In this document: positions 26,841 to 35,947 of the stretch, in pieces
Layout of the letters: each line of letters begins with the position of its first letter
Numbering within the stretch: the first letter of the stretch is position 1
DNA from: Vibrio sinensis
GTDB taxonomy: Bacteria; Pseudomonadota; Gammaproteobacteria; Enterobacterales; Vibrionaceae
Reading direction: 5' to 3'
DNA: 64,000 nucleotides
NCBI RefSeq assembly: GCF_003605645.1
Contig: NZ_QVMU01000022.1
Span: 18,178 to 82,177 of the forward strand
Translations under genes and position numbers: made by a program
The notes under the pieces: model-generated
Database searches by the model: none
What the model was told of the DNA's origin: nothing
The model's input: only the letters and a program-made list of their open reading frames with translations

Positions 26841-28734
26841 CTTCTCTCCCTCTCTTATTCAGAGAATAACGTCGAGTCAACGCCCTTACTCCACTCACAA
26901 TACCGCCGAAAATCATCAACAATCCGCACCCCCAAATCCAGAAGATATACGCGTTATATTGCAGCTTAACAGCATAAAAATCATCACTAATTCGATTGCC
27001 TAATGTCACGTAAACGTCGCCATACCAGAATGAACGGATTGCGGGTTCCGTCATATTCATCACACGCACTGGGTAATAACGCCGTTCAGGGTAGACTTCA
27101 AAAGTATTTCCATTTTGGTCATTAAAACGAATCACGGCTTGCTCTGCTGTGTAATTATTACCTATTAACCAATTGGTGTTGACGTAATCTACTGTCCATC
27201 CTTGCCATTCGACCTCTATCCCAGGGCCAAGCTTAATGCTAATTTGAGTAGAATGCTGCGCATTCATCAACGCACCAATCACCCCGACTGCAATACCAAT
27301 ATGAGCAAACAACATAAAACTAAGTTTTTTTCCACGCCCAAGCATAAATAAATGGCTTGTCATCACCCATACACCAAACCCCCAAGCTATCGCGACAATA
27401 AACTTAGCTGACGTTACTTGCGGTATATAAACCGCTACACCCATTAAAAATGAAACGGTAAAGAGAACGACAATAGTTTTCCATGAACCTCTTATTCCCC
27501 GTTGCCACTGCAAAAATGGCGCTAACCCCATCACAATTAACGTAATCAAAGAGAGTGGAACAAACAATGTATTGAAATACGGAGCACCAACCGATATCGC
27601 TCCTAGCCCCAATAACTCATAAACCATAGGGTAAAATGTACCGAGGAATACCGTAAAACACCCGACACTCAATAAGCCAATAGCGAATAAAGTAAAGTAA
27701 CTTCGACTCAAGATAGACTCAATTCTCTCACTTACCACTTGATCAGATCGCATGATCAGTAAGCCAAATGAACCAATCAACACCACGCTTAAAATCCCTA
27801 ACAGAGCAAGACCTTTACCGGGATCAACTGCAAATGCATGAACAGAGGTCAGTACACCACTACGGACAATAAACGTACCTAAAATACTTAAACTAAATGT
27901 CACTAACGCTAATATCAACGCCCAAAGTTGCAGCATCTTTCGCGTTCTAGCAGCATACATTGCATGTAACAATGCTGTTCCTGTTAACCAAGGTAGCAAT
28001 GAGGCATTCTCAACCGGATCCCAGAACCACCAGCCCCCCCAGCCGAGTTCGTTATACGCCCACCATGATCCTATCCCGATCCCAATGGTCAATAATACCC
28101 ATGCGGATACAGCCCAATATTGACTGAGTAACACCCAGCGATGATCGTAATGCGGTTGCATTAATGCCGCGAATGCAAAAGCCAATACCGTTGAAAATCC
28201 GATATAGCCTAAATACAACAGTGGTGGATGGAAAATGAGGCCAATATCTTGCAGCATCGGATTAAGGTCTCGACCTTGTACAACAAATTCAGCGTTGTAT
28301 TCAAAAGGGTTAGAACCCAGTAACGTAAACCAACTAAAAGCGGCGATCAGTAGCTGCATTATCCACAAAACATCTTGAAAATAACGGCTATTTCGTTGCT
28401 TATGCACGGCAATTAATGCCGACCAGCAACATAGTGTCATGACCCAAAAAAGCATGGAGCCCTGATGCCCCCCCCAAACTGCGGCCAGTTTAAAAGGTGT
28501 AGGTAAAGCGATATTAGAATGGCTTGCCACATAGGCAAAAGTGAATTGGTTAGTTAAAAATAATATCGCTAAAACAATGAGACTCAATAGCGAAAAAAAT
28601 GCATTCAGGTGTGATATCTGTACCAAAGAGAACAAGGGTTGTTGATTTCTAGCTCGTCGCAATACATAGACAACACTGGATGTGCTGCTTAACATCGCCA
28701 CAAAAATTAAAGCCAATAACCCTAGTTCACCCAT
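26818..28734 (-). CDS. nrfE: Haem lyase subunit NrfE (CcmF family)
   Basis: Large polytopic membrane protein of cytochrome c biogenesis, 638 residues, about 14-15 predicted membrane segments. Contains the WWD haem-handling motif GWGGWWFWDPVENASLLPWL near residues 227-246 and a conserved periplasmic segment. Works with NrfF and NrfG to attach haem to NrfA. Four bases after nrfD. Confidence 0.95.
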   Translation of the reverse strand: MGELGLLALIFVAMLSSTSSVVYVLRRARNQQPLFSLVQISHLNAFFSLLSLIVLAILFLTNQFTFAYVASHSNIALPTPFKLAAVWGGHQGSMLFWVMTLCCWSALIAVHKQRNSRYFQDVLWIMQLLIAAFSWFTLLGSNPFEYNAEFVVQGRDLNPMLQDIGLIFHPPLLYLGYIGFSTVLAFAFAALMQPHYDHRWVLLSQYWAVSAWVLLTIGIGIGSWWAYNELGWGGWWFWDPVENASLLPWLTGTALLHAMYAARTRKMLQLWALILALVTFSLSILGTFIVRSGVLTSVHAFAVDPGKGLALLGILSVVLIGSFGLLIMRSDQVVSERIESILSRSYFTLFAIGLLSVGCFTVFLGTFYPMVYELLGLGAISVGAPYFNTLFVPLSLITLIVMGLAPFLQWQRGIRGSWKTIVVLFTVSFLMGVAVYIPQVTSAKFIVAIAWGFGVWVMTSHLFMLGRGKKLSFMLFAHIGIAVGVIGALMNAQHSTQISIKLGPGIEVEWQGWTVDYVNTNWLIGNNYTAEQAVIRFNDQNGNTFEVYPERRYYPVRVMNMTEPAIRSFWYGDVYVTLGNRISDDFYAVKLQYNAYIFWIWGCGLLMIFGGIVSGVRALTRRYSLNKRGREVVQTTAI

Positions 28735-28738
28735 CGAT

Positions 28739-29716
28739 TTATACCACCGTCATTTGGCCTGCGTACAAAATAAACGTACGTAACATCAATACCCCGACCA
28801 AACTAAGCGTTGTGACCAAAAATACAAACCCACCACTGTATTTCATCGACTTAGGTGCAATAGCATTCAATGATAATGGCAACAACATCCCGATAAGGAT
28901 TACACCATACCAAAACCAGTTAGACCAAAAACCACCGCCGATCGCGTTCCATGCTGCCACCTCATTTTGACCGCCACTAAAGATAAGTCCGGTGAAAAAA
29001 GTCACCAATACAAACAGTTCAAACATCACCACTGGACGCTCAAAACTGTGCACCCACTTTACGCTTGGACTCGTCGATGACTCTTTAAATACCAGTACAC
29101 CAAAGAGCAAACACGCCGCCGCACCAGATGACAAACTAGAAAACAGAAACAGAATAGGCAATACCGGATTATTCAGCATTGGGTAGGTTTTCAAAGCGGA
29201 TAATAAGAAGCCGGTGTATGCTGCCAACATCAAAGCTAACAAACCTAAAAACAGCTCTGTTAGATGGTTAACTCGCCCAATTTTCAATAACAGGCCGTCA
29301 ATAAAATGCAGCCATTTATCCGGGATCTTGCATTCCAAAAATCCGATGATGGTGTTGCGGAATATGACGCCTATCCATACAAATAACACCAGCATATACA
29401 CTTGGAATAAAATAACCCCCATCGACATCACTGATGTAGGATTGAAATAGATCATAATTTTCCAAAACTCTAATGGTTTTGTGAGATGGAAAATTAAAAT
29501 AACCAACCCAGCAATAATACCAAATGGAGCTAACCAAGCCGTTGCTTTTAAAATACCATTGTCCGCAGGATCGCCAACAATCACCTTACGTTTTAAATAA
29601 ATTGCAATCATCACTGCACCGGCCGACATACCGGCTAAAAAAAGATAGACCGCGATAATCCAGTCCCACACTAAAGAGTCAAAGTGGAATGCCATCGTCA
29701 TATCACCCATGATCAT
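28739..29716 (-). CDS. nrfD: Polysulfide-reductase-like membrane subunit NrfD
   Basis: Quinol-oxidising integral membrane subunit that feeds electrons via NrfC and NrfB to NrfA. 325 residues (or fewer), eight or nine hydrophobic segments; AGMSAGAVMIAIYL near the N-terminus is the NrfD signature. The ATG at 29716 overlaps the nrfC stop (ATGA); an ATG six bases further in also fits the GGGAGG ribosome site, so the exact start is uncertain. Confidence 0.94.
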   Translation of the reverse strand: MIMGDMTMAFHFDSLVWDWIIAVYLFLAGMSAGAVMIAIYLKRKVIVGDPADNGILKATAWLAPFGIIAGLVILIFHLTKPLEFWKIMIYFNPTSVMSMGVILFQVYMLVLFVWIGVIFRNTIIGFLECKIPDKWLHFIDGLLLKIGRVNHLTELFLGLLALMLAAYTGFLLSALKTYPMLNNPVLPILFLFSSLSSGAAACLLFGVLVFKESSTSPSVKWVHSFERPVVMFELFVLVTFFTGLIFSGGQNEVAAWNAIGGGFWSNWFWYGVILIGMLLPLSLNAIAPKSMKYSGGFVFLVTTLSLVGVLMLRTFILYAGQMTVV

Positions 29717-30396
29717 ACCTCCCCTTTTTGATGTGGCACTTTGTACAATTTTGGTTTGGTTCCCAAATGCACCTTATCTCGATATACCACCTTGTTACTG
29801 ATCACTTGATTGACTTCACTATTTGGATCATTCAAGTCACCAAATACAAGTGCTTTCGTCGGGCATGATTCAACACATGCTGGCTGCTTACCTTTCGCTA
29901 AATTGGTATCACGACAGAAATTACACTTATCTGCAGCATGATTTTCTGGATGGAAAAAGCGCACTTGATACGGGCAAGCTGCTAAACAATAACCACAGCC
30001 AACACATTTTTCTTTGTGTACATCAACAATGCCTGTCGCTTCATCTTTATAAGCAGCTCCTGTAGGACACACATAAACACAAGGTGGATTTTCACAATGC
30101 TGACAAGATTGACGAGTAAAACGGTACTCAACATTTGGGTATTCACCTTGAGGTTCACTGCGATGAATTTCGAGGCGTGAGACTCCCTCAGGAACTTTAT
30201 TGGTTTCTCGACAAGCATCAGTACAAGCTGTGCACCCAATACAAGCGGTTTCATCATGAACCATACCAAGTCGTTGAGGGCTCTTCGCTTGTTCAGCAAA
30301 ACTATTTCGACTCGTTATAACAGCGGTTCCCGCCACACCCGTAGTAAAAATAAGGGCGCTAGTCCCTGTTAAAAAAGATCGTCTTGAACAAGTCAT
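29713..30396 (-). CDS. nrfC: Iron-sulfur protein NrfC
   Basis: Periplasmic ferredoxin-like electron carrier with four [4Fe-4S] clusters. 227 residues: twin-arginine signal CSRRSFLTG at the start, then four cysteine groups (CIGCTACTDAC, CQHCENPPCVYVC, CVGCGYCLAAC, CNFC..CVESC), 16 cysteines in the expected spacing. It precedes nrfD with an ATGA overlap and follows nrfB by two bases. Confidence 0.96.
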   Translation of the reverse strand: MTCSRRSFLTGTSALIFTTGVAGTAVITSRNSFAEQAKSPQRLGMVHDETACIGCTACTDACRETNKVPEGVSRLEIHRSEPQGEYPNVEYRFTRQSCQHCENPPCVYVCPTGAAYKDEATGIVDVHKEKCVGCGYCLAACPYQVRFFHPENHAADKCNFCRDTNLAKGKQPACVESCPTKALVFGDLNDPNSEVNQVISNKVVYRDKVHLGTKPKLYKVPHQKGEV

Positions 30397-30398
30397 GT

Positions 30399-30986
30399 CT
30401 ACCTCCCCTCTTTTTTACTATTGAAATCAGAGTGGCAATCCACACATAGCTTAATGGTTTGCTTACGATCTAAGCCAAGGACTTTCGCTTTACTTGCATG
30501 AACATCATGACAATTCGAACAGGTGAGGTTTTTCGCATGAACATCATGTGTCCAGCTACTTTCACGTAAGTCGACCGGTTGATGGCAATCCACACACTGA
30601 CTGTTTGCTTTGAGGATAAGATCAGGGTTTAAGTAGACTTTGCTTATACCTGATTGTGATTGAGCACTGTGGTATTTAGTAATATCAGGTGCTCCCTCTC
30701 GATGATCGGGACCAATATTATTATGGCAATCAGTACAGGTGATATCTCGACCGAGATCTTCTGTAACGAGTTTACCGTGCGATTCCCAAAGCGTCTGCTT
30801 TGCATCTTTATGACATTGAATACACTTGTAGTCTTTGTCACGTTGCAATGAAACCTCATGGCGAGCCGATGATGGCACAACCTCGGTTTCTTGGCTTTGA
30901 GCGACGGCATGAAGAGAGTAACCATAGAGACATAATGCGAGAAGAGACTTCAGCATAATGGCTATGGCCAATTTAATCTTGCCCAT
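30399..30986 (-). CDS. nrfB: Pentahaem cytochrome c NrfB
   Basis: Periplasmic electron donor to the nitrite reductase NrfA. 195 residues with a signal peptide (1-29, ...HAVAQS) and five CXXCH haem sites (CIQCH, CTDCH, CVDCH, CSNCH, CVDCH). First gene of the minus-strand nrfBCDE-dsbE-nrfF operon, divergent from nrfA. Confidence 0.95.
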   Translation of the reverse strand: MGKIKLAIAIMLKSLLALCLYGYSLHAVAQSQETEVVPSSARHEVSLQRDKDYKCIQCHKDAKQTLWESHGKLVTEDLGRDITCTDCHNNIGPDHREGAPDITKYHSAQSQSGISKVYLNPDLILKANSQCVDCHQPVDLRESSWTHDVHAKNLTCSNCHDVHASKAKVLGLDRKQTIKLCVDCHSDFNSKKEGR

Positions 30987-31455
30987 TTGTTCCTTTCCTT
31001 AGACCAATTAACCTCATTAGATATGAGTTAAACTCGGCCAAAATTAACGCCTTCTGATATTCAAAAAATGCCTATCAGATGAAATCAATTCTCAGTTTGG
31101 AACAGCCACAACGCTATAAACACAATAATAACAAATGGTGATTTTATAGACAGGAAAATACACTTAAATAGCGACCAAAATCACTCTTTATTGTCACAAC
31201 ACAGGCTCTAACTCAATGAATGATAATAGATTTCATTTTTAGTTACACAAACAACGCGACTACCTATTTAGTGGTAGCTTTAATAGAGTTTGACTTTGAT
31301 CACGGCATTAAATTGATCTGGAGCAATTCATCATCAACTCGCTCTATTTTTATACCAACAACCGCATAAACTGACTAAGAATTCTCCAATTCTTCGTTTT
31401 GGAAACGTCTGCTCACAACGCCGATACCACCATCAGAATTATGGAGAAACCCACT
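30987..31455. other. Divergent nrfB/nrfA control region
   Basis: About 470 bases without a gene between the two divergent nrf units. It holds an FNR-like dyad at 31290-31303. I see no certain NarP/NarL heptamer pair and no terminator. The in-frame extension of nrfA upstream of 31441 lies here and is probably not translated. Confidence 0.6.
31290..31303 (+). promoter_or_regulatory. FNR-like binding site upstream of nrfA
   Basis: TTGAC-TTTG-ATCAC matches the FNR consensus TTGAT-N4-ATCAA at 8 of 10 half-site positions. It lies about 150 bases before the nrfA start. FNR activates nrf operons in enteric bacteria under anoxia, so the role is plausible. Confidence 0.5.
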
Positions 31456-32886
31456 GTGAACATAAAACGCTGGAGCAACACTTCCATTGCGGCGTTATTC
31501 CTTGTAGCAAGCTCTCTATTGAGCGTGCCAAGTTTCGCTGAATCGGAAGAAAAACAACTCATTGATCCTCGTAATGATGCGTATCAACAGCAGCACCCGG
31601 ATCAATATCATTCATGGAAATCAACCTCTGAAAGTGCCGTCATCGAAGATGCACTACATGAAGATCCCAATATGGTCATCATGTGGGCTGGATATGGCTT
31701 TGCTAAAGACTACAACAAGGCTCGTGGTCACTTCTACGCACTAGATGATGTCAGACAAACACTACGAACCGGTGGACCGCAAGACGAAAACTCAGGCCCG
31801 ATGCCAATGGCATGCTGGAGCTGTAAAAGTCCAGATGTGGCAAGAGTCATTGATGAGCGTGGCGAAGATGGTTACTTTGAGGGCAAATGGGCTCGCTTAG
31901 GTGATCAAATCGTCAATCCGATCGGATGTGCTGATTGTCACAACACTAACAGCGAAAAGTTTAAAAATGGCGAGCCTGAACTTGCCCTAACTCGTCCCTA
32001 CGTGGAGCGTGCATTTGAGTCCATCGGTAAGCCTTTTGATGAACAATCTCGATTGGATCAACAAGCTTCAGTTTGCGCTCAGTGTCATGTGGAATACTAT
32101 TTTGCCGGTCCAACAAAAGCAGTCAAGTTCCCATGGGATCAAGGCACCAAAGTCGGTGAAATGGAAGACTACTATGATGCCCTTAACTTCAAAGATTGGA
32201 CCCACAAAGTTTCCAAAGCACCAATGCTCAAAGCGCAGCATCCGGGCTTTGAAACTTGGCGAGAGGGTATTCATGGTAAAAACAAAGTAGCGTGTGTCGA
32301 CTGCCATATGCCAAAAGTCACCAAAGAAGATGGAACCGTTTATACCGATCATAAAGTGGGGAATCCGTTCGATCGCTTTGAAGACACTTGTGCCAACTGT
32401 CACACTCAAACCAAAGAACAGCTACACAGCATTGTTTCAAGTCGTAAAGCACAAGTTCTTAAAATGAAGCTGACCGCCGAAAAACAAATTGTCGCCGCAC
32501 ACTTTGAAGCGCAAGCTGCATGGGAAGCCGGAGCTAGTGAAGCTGAAATGGCCGAAATACTGATGGATATTCGTCATGCTCAATGGCGTTGGGATTATGC
32601 TATTGCCTCTCACGGCATTCATATGCACGCACCTGAAGTTGCACTGGAAGTATTGGGTAGTGCCGTTGATCATGCTGCGGACGCACGAACTAAGTTAATT
32701 CGTTTACTGGCAACAAAAGGGGTCACCGAGCCAGTCACTATCCCAGACATTTCCACCAAGTTAAAAGCCCAACAGGCACTTGGTATGGATATGGATAAGA
32801 TGAATCAAGAGAAGAAACACTTCTTAGAAACAGTGGCACCAAAATGGGACAAAGCCGCTGAACAACGAGAAGCCAGCTACCAATAG
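31456..32886 (+). CDS. nrfA: Ammonia-forming cytochrome c nitrite reductase NrfA (c552)
   Basis: Periplasmic pentahaem enzyme reducing nitrite to ammonia with six electrons. 476 residues from the GTG at 31456, chosen because GGAG lies nine bases upstream and gives the usual length and a good signal peptide (MNIKRWSN...PSFA); an ATG 15 bases upstream is the alternative. The catalytic haem has the special CWSCK site, and four CXXCH sites follow (CADCH, CAQCH, CVDCH, CANCH). A perfect terminator follows at 32918. Confidence 0.96.
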   Translation: MNIKRWSNTSIAALFLVASSLLSVPSFAESEEKQLIDPRNDAYQQQHPDQYHSWKSTSESAVIEDALHEDPNMVIMWAGYGFAKDYNKARGHFYALDDVRQTLRTGGPQDENSGPMPMACWSCKSPDVARVIDERGEDGYFEGKWARLGDQIVNPIGCADCHNTNSEKFKNGEPELALTRPYVERAFESIGKPFDEQSRLDQQASVCAQCHVEYYFAGPTKAVKFPWDQGTKVGEMEDYYDALNFKDWTHKVSKAPMLKAQHPGFETWREGIHGKNKVACVDCHMPKVTKEDGTVYTDHKVGNPFDRFEDTCANCHTQTKEQLHSIVSSRKAQVLKMKLTAEKQIVAAHFEAQAAWEAGASEAEMAEILMDIRHAQWRWDYAIASHGIHMHAPEVALEVLGSAVDHAADARTKLIRLLATKGVTEPVTIPDISTKLKAQQALGMDMDKMNQEKKHFLETVAPKWDKAAEQREASYQ

Positions 32887-32917
32887 TCATTCTTACCACC
32901 ATTAAGATCTCATAATT

Positions 32918-32950
32918 AAAGAGCCAACAATTTGAAATTGTTGGCTCTTT
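32918..32950. terminator. Bidirectional terminator between nrfA and the nrfG-like gene
   Basis: AAAGAGCCAACAATTT and its exact complement, one-base centre, 33 bases in all. It serves nrfA on plus and the convergent TPR gene on minus. Confidence 0.92.
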
Positions 32951-32994
32951 GTCTTTACACTCTTGATCTTTAAACGCTTTATCGTAAGTCTTGG

Positions 32995-33531
32995 CTATTT
33001 CTGTATCATTGCTTTCGCTTGATTGAGTGACCGAATGATTTTTTCGCGATCAATATCGACACGATCGCTATTCAGTAACTTAGTCCAACTCTCTATGGCT
33101 TGCTGATAACGAAAACTAATAAAGTGGTCGTTAGCGATAAGAGTGAGAGCAGCAGGATGATAGGGATCCAAATCTAATGCAGCATCTAACAACTCGCGCA
33201 TAGGAATGGTTATTGTTTGAGTATCAAGGTAATACATCGCTGTTGCTTTACCAACAAAAAAACTGGCTGAGGGTTTAGGCGTTAATCGAATGGCATAATC
33301 AAAACATGTTAGTGCTGAAGAGAATTCTTGGTTAGCAAGATACCCTTGACCAAGCTGAAACCATAATTGTGCTTGGTTTGGATCGTCGCTGAGTTTCGTT
33401 TGTAGATTTTCCATTGCATCTTCAGCCGTCACGACAAGTTCCTGTGAGCGTTGATCCACTGGAAGCTCTCCACGCAACAATAAGAAAGTAGGAATGGCTA
33501 ATAGGACACTAATGAATATTACTTTCTTCAT
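32995..33531 (-). CDS. nrfG: TPR protein, NrfG-like cytochrome c assembly factor
   Basis: 178 residues from the ATG at 33531 (AAGGA upstream). N-terminal signal anchor (about 3-20), then two to three tetratricopeptide repeats (LWFQLGQGYLANQEFSSALTCFDYAI and ALTLIANDHFISFRYQQAIESW). Similar to NrfG and the C-terminal half of CcmI, which present apocytochrome to the haem lyase. Placed convergent to nrfA and apart from nrfEF, so the assignment relies on fold and neighbourhood. Confidence 0.8.
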   Translation of the reverse strand: MKKVIFISVLLAIPTFLLLRGELPVDQRSQELVVTAEDAMENLQTKLSDDPNQAQLWFQLGQGYLANQEFSSALTCFDYAIRLTPKPSASFFVGKATAMYYLDTQTITIPMRELLDAALDLDPYHPAALTLIANDHFISFRYQQAIESWTKLLNSDRVDIDREKIIRSLNQAKAMIQK

Positions 33532-33620
33532 GCTTTTCAAATCCTTTGACGCTAAGCTAATTCACTGGCCATTATATCGTGTTAACATAGGCTAAGTATT
33601 GATCAACCCAGACCAATGGC

Positions 33621-33959
33621 ATGAAAAATAAAACAATCCCCTCTGAGCAAACTCAAACCGAAGCAATGAAAATTGCCAAAGCCACCCAGAAAACAAACCA
33701 GACTAAAGAACAAACTAAATTAATTGCTCAAGGCATAGAGAAAGGCATCGCGCTGTACAAAAAGCAGCAAAAAGAGAAGTCACGTCAAGCAGATAAAGCG
33801 AAAAAGAAAGTTCAAAAGCAGAAACAACAAGCCACTGATTCTGTAGAAATAATCGAACCGGTAGAGGCGGTTAGCTCAAGCAAAAGCAATACACTTCCAT
33901 GGGTACTGCTTGCCATCAGTTGGGTTGGGTTTATTGCGTATCAATTTACTCAATCTTAG
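33621..33959 (+). CDS. DUF2956 family protein
   Basis: 112 residues. N-terminal half very rich in K, Q and T (AMKIAKATQKTNQTKEQTKLIAQGIEKG), a charged helical stretch, then a C-terminal transmembrane helix (about 92-110). It is a tail-anchored-like small protein common in Vibrionaceae, of unknown function. No ribosome site stronger than CAATGGC-type context is visible. Confidence 0.8.
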   Translation: MKNKTIPSEQTQTEAMKIAKATQKTNQTKEQTKLIAQGIEKGIALYKKQQKEKSRQADKAKKKVQKQKQQATDSVEIIEPVEAVSSSKSNTLPWVLLAISWVGFIAYQFTQS

Positions 33960-34070
33960 GCATAATTAGGTCTATCATAACCATAAGGTAACCGAGCTTT
34001 TATGAGTGTCATTAAAATCGGTTACCTGCTTAAGTTGAGTAGATGAGCAGTGAATCAGCTATATATCACT

Positions 34071-34655
34071 TCAAAATAGACGATAGAGCATCAGGCAAGC
34101 CATCACGATAAAAAGCCCCCCACTCACTCTATGTATCAATTGAACATTCATTTTAGCAAGAAACTTTCGACCGACAAAAACCCCCATGGCTGACGTTGCC
34201 GTTAAAGCGAGTGTCGAAGACATCCAGACAGCGATAGGTGAATAAGTAGTACTGAGTGTGACTACCGCAAGCTGAGTCTTATCGCCCAATTCAGCAAGGA
34301 AAATCATCACAAATGTCGTGATAAAAATATTGCGACTTCGCTTCGGCTTGCTCTCTTCACTTTCACCTTCCTCTTTACTTAAAAGAGCTTGAATACCAAA
34401 TAGACCAAATAGTGCAGCCGCAAACACAGTTAACCATTTTTCAGGAACAAGTAACGTTAAACTGGCCCCTAGGCTGACAGCTAAAAGGTTCAGTAAGGCA
34501 AATGCGCAGATAGCACCGAAAATTACCGGTTTTGTGCGATAACGTGACGCCAATGTCATACAAACCAACTGACTTTTATCCCCGACTTCCGCTAAAAAGA
34601 TCACACCTAAGGTCAGTAAACTTGAAGAAATCAAATCTGGTTGTAACGTCATCAT
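34071..34655 (-). CDS. mneA: UPF0016/GDT1 family exporter (MneA-like, manganese)
   Basis: Inner-membrane cation exporter of the TMEM165/GDT1 family; the Vibrio member MneA exports manganese. 194 residues with six hydrophobic segments and two inverted repeats, each carrying the ExGD(K/R) metal motif: EVGDKSQLVC (about 21-30) and ELGDKTQLAV (about 122-131). A cytoplasmic loop EEGESEESKPKRSRN separates the repeats. I see no yybP-ykoY riboswitch in its leader. Confidence 0.88.
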   Translation of the reverse strand: MMTLQPDLISSSLLTLGVIFLAEVGDKSQLVCMTLASRYRTKPVIFGAICAFALLNLLAVSLGASLTLLVPEKWLTVFAAALFGLFGIQALLSKEEGESEESKPKRSRNIFITTFVMIFLAELGDKTQLAVVTLSTTYSPIAVWMSSTLALTATSAMGVFVGRKFLAKMNVQLIHRVSGGLFIVMACLMLYRLF

Positions 34656-34864
34656 ACTAGAACAATCTATTTATTGGTGTTAATACGAGCGATAGCGAAT
34701 TAACAAACTAAAAAGTGGGGGGCGATACTACCATCTTTCACTATTTTTTCACCCACAAGTATCCGATAACGACTTCATCGCAAACTAAGGTGTCTCTTGG
34801 TACACGAGAATAAATAGCCCATCTATGCCGATAATTGGGTTAGTGTGAAGTAACCTAGCTCGTG

Positions 34865-34980
34865 CTAATTCCAACCCGGATAAGTAAATATTCATCATTT
34901 GCAAAAGAGAAATCACTGACGGCGCGTAGTGAGTTTTAATCCGCGAGGATGAATAAAAAACGATGTGAATTGGTATAATT
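34865..34980. repeat. MITE-like palindromic element
   Basis: About 116 bases with nested dyad symmetry: CCAA-N15-ATTCATC on the left mirrors GATGAAT-N15-TTGG on the right, and an inner pair TCACT / AGTGA is centred in between. Ends resemble AATTCCAA and TTGGTATAATT. Such short palindromic repeats occur in Vibrio intergenic regions; whether others exist in this genome cannot be seen from here. Confidence 0.5.
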
Positions 34981-34993
34981 GGGCTTAAGAAAC

Positions 34994-35024
34994 GAAAAAG
35001 GCAGCAATGTTCACTGCTGCCTTT
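34994..35024 (-). terminator. Terminator of the winged-helix gene
   Basis: AAAGGCAGCA / TGCTGCCTTT ten-base stem with an eight-base loop, T-run on the minus strand; about 60 bases after the stop at 35085. Confidence 0.9.
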
Positions 35025-35084
35025 ATGTTGACTGATCGTAGGGCAAAAATAAGCGCGATCTAAACTGTGGATATTTGAAAAATA

Positions 35085-35372
35085 TTAAGCCTCAAAGCCT
35101 AAGCTTGCTGCAATATCGATTTCTCGCTCTATAACCCATTGGCTATCAAAAGGCCCCCAGTCAGATAACTGGTAATAACCGTCGTTGTGACGACGACCAT
35201 CTTGAACAAACGCGAGCTCGATACCGATCCCAGGTAATGCCTTAATCACATCTTGAATTGTGCGACGAGGCCAACCTGTCTTCTCAATCAACTTAGGGAC
35301 ATTCGGTCTTTCTAAGTGTTCCACTAACAGAGCCAAATACAAACGCCTTGCAAAAACAGGACTCAGTTCCAT
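35085..35372 (-). CDS. Small winged helix-turn-helix protein
   Basis: 95 residues. The segment RPNVPKLIEKTGWPRRTIQDVIKALPGIGIELAF has the shape of a helix-turn-helix followed by a wing (VQDGRRHNDGYYQL). Probably a DNA-binding regulator; target unknown. Strong ribosome site ATAGGAGGTATCA before the ATG. Conserved next to yffB-dapE in vibrios as far as I recall. Has its own terminator. Confidence 0.7.
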   Translation of the reverse strand: MELSPVFARRLYLALLVEHLERPNVPKLIEKTGWPRRTIQDVIKALPGIGIELAFVQDGRRHNDGYYQLSDWGPFDSQWVIEREIDIAASLGFEA

Positions 35373-35584
35373 TGATACCTCCTATAAACTTCATTGCTCA
35401 TTATTTCTGTTTTGGCGTTACAGGTGTTGCGTTTGATCAATAAGTCTCCATTCCTCCCTATTGAAAGTGTTAGTTTTTTATTCAACGAAATATCTTCGTC
35501 ACACTTTTGTTTCCACTCGCAGTTCCTGATACGATAAAAACCAGCTCAAATAACAATAAATAAAGTCACTTCAATAGGTTGTTT

Positions 35585-35932
35585 ATGTCAATTACGATGT
35601 TTGGTATTCCAAATTGCGACACAATTAAAAAAGCAAAAAAATGGCTAGAGGCTCAAGGCGTTGACTATCAATTCCATGATTACCGCAAGCAAGGTATCGA
35701 TGCAGCGATGGTCACCACTTTCTGCCAAGCACTGGGTTGGGAGAACGTTTTAAATAAACGCGGAACCACTTATCGCCAACTATCTCAAGAGCAAAAAAAT
35801 AGTTTAAATGAACACAGTGTTATTCCATTACTGGTTGAGCACTCAGCTATGATCAAGCGCCCTATCCTATTGGTTAATGATCAATATCATATTGGTTTTA
35901 AAGCAGATCAATACTCCGCTATTTTCAGTTAA
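35585..35932 (+). CDS. ArsC/Spx family reductase-like protein (YffB)
   Basis: 115 residues from the ATG at 35585. Thioredoxin-like fold of the arsenate reductase family; contains a single N-terminal Cys in IPNCDTIKKAKKWLE and the RGTTYR and RPILL motifs shared by YffB proteins. YffB is not a proven arsenate reductase; it is thought to be glutathione-linked. It precedes dapE by 15 bases, as in many gammaproteobacteria. Confidence 0.85.
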   Translation: MSITMFGIPNCDTIKKAKKWLEAQGVDYQFHDYRKQGIDAAMVTTFCQALGWENVLNKRGTTYRQLSQEQKNSLNEHSVIPLLVEHSAMIKRPILLVNDQYHIGFKADQYSAIFS

Positions 35933-35947
35933 AAAAGGATTTCAAGG

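Larger units (their letters stand above)
34656..35084. other. Intergenic region between mneA and a winged-helix gene
   Basis: About 430 bases without a gene. It contains the mneA leader (34656-34860, nothing recognised), a palindromic element (34865-34980) and a terminator of the winged-helix gene (34994-35024). Confidence 0.7.

Noticed and set aside
31041..31090. Possible second FNR site on the nrfB side
   Set aside because: TTGATTTCATCTGA keeps only one good half-site.
34656..34860. Possible manganese (yybP-ykoY) riboswitch before mneA
   Set aside because: The leader shows none of the conserved loops that I know for this riboswitch.
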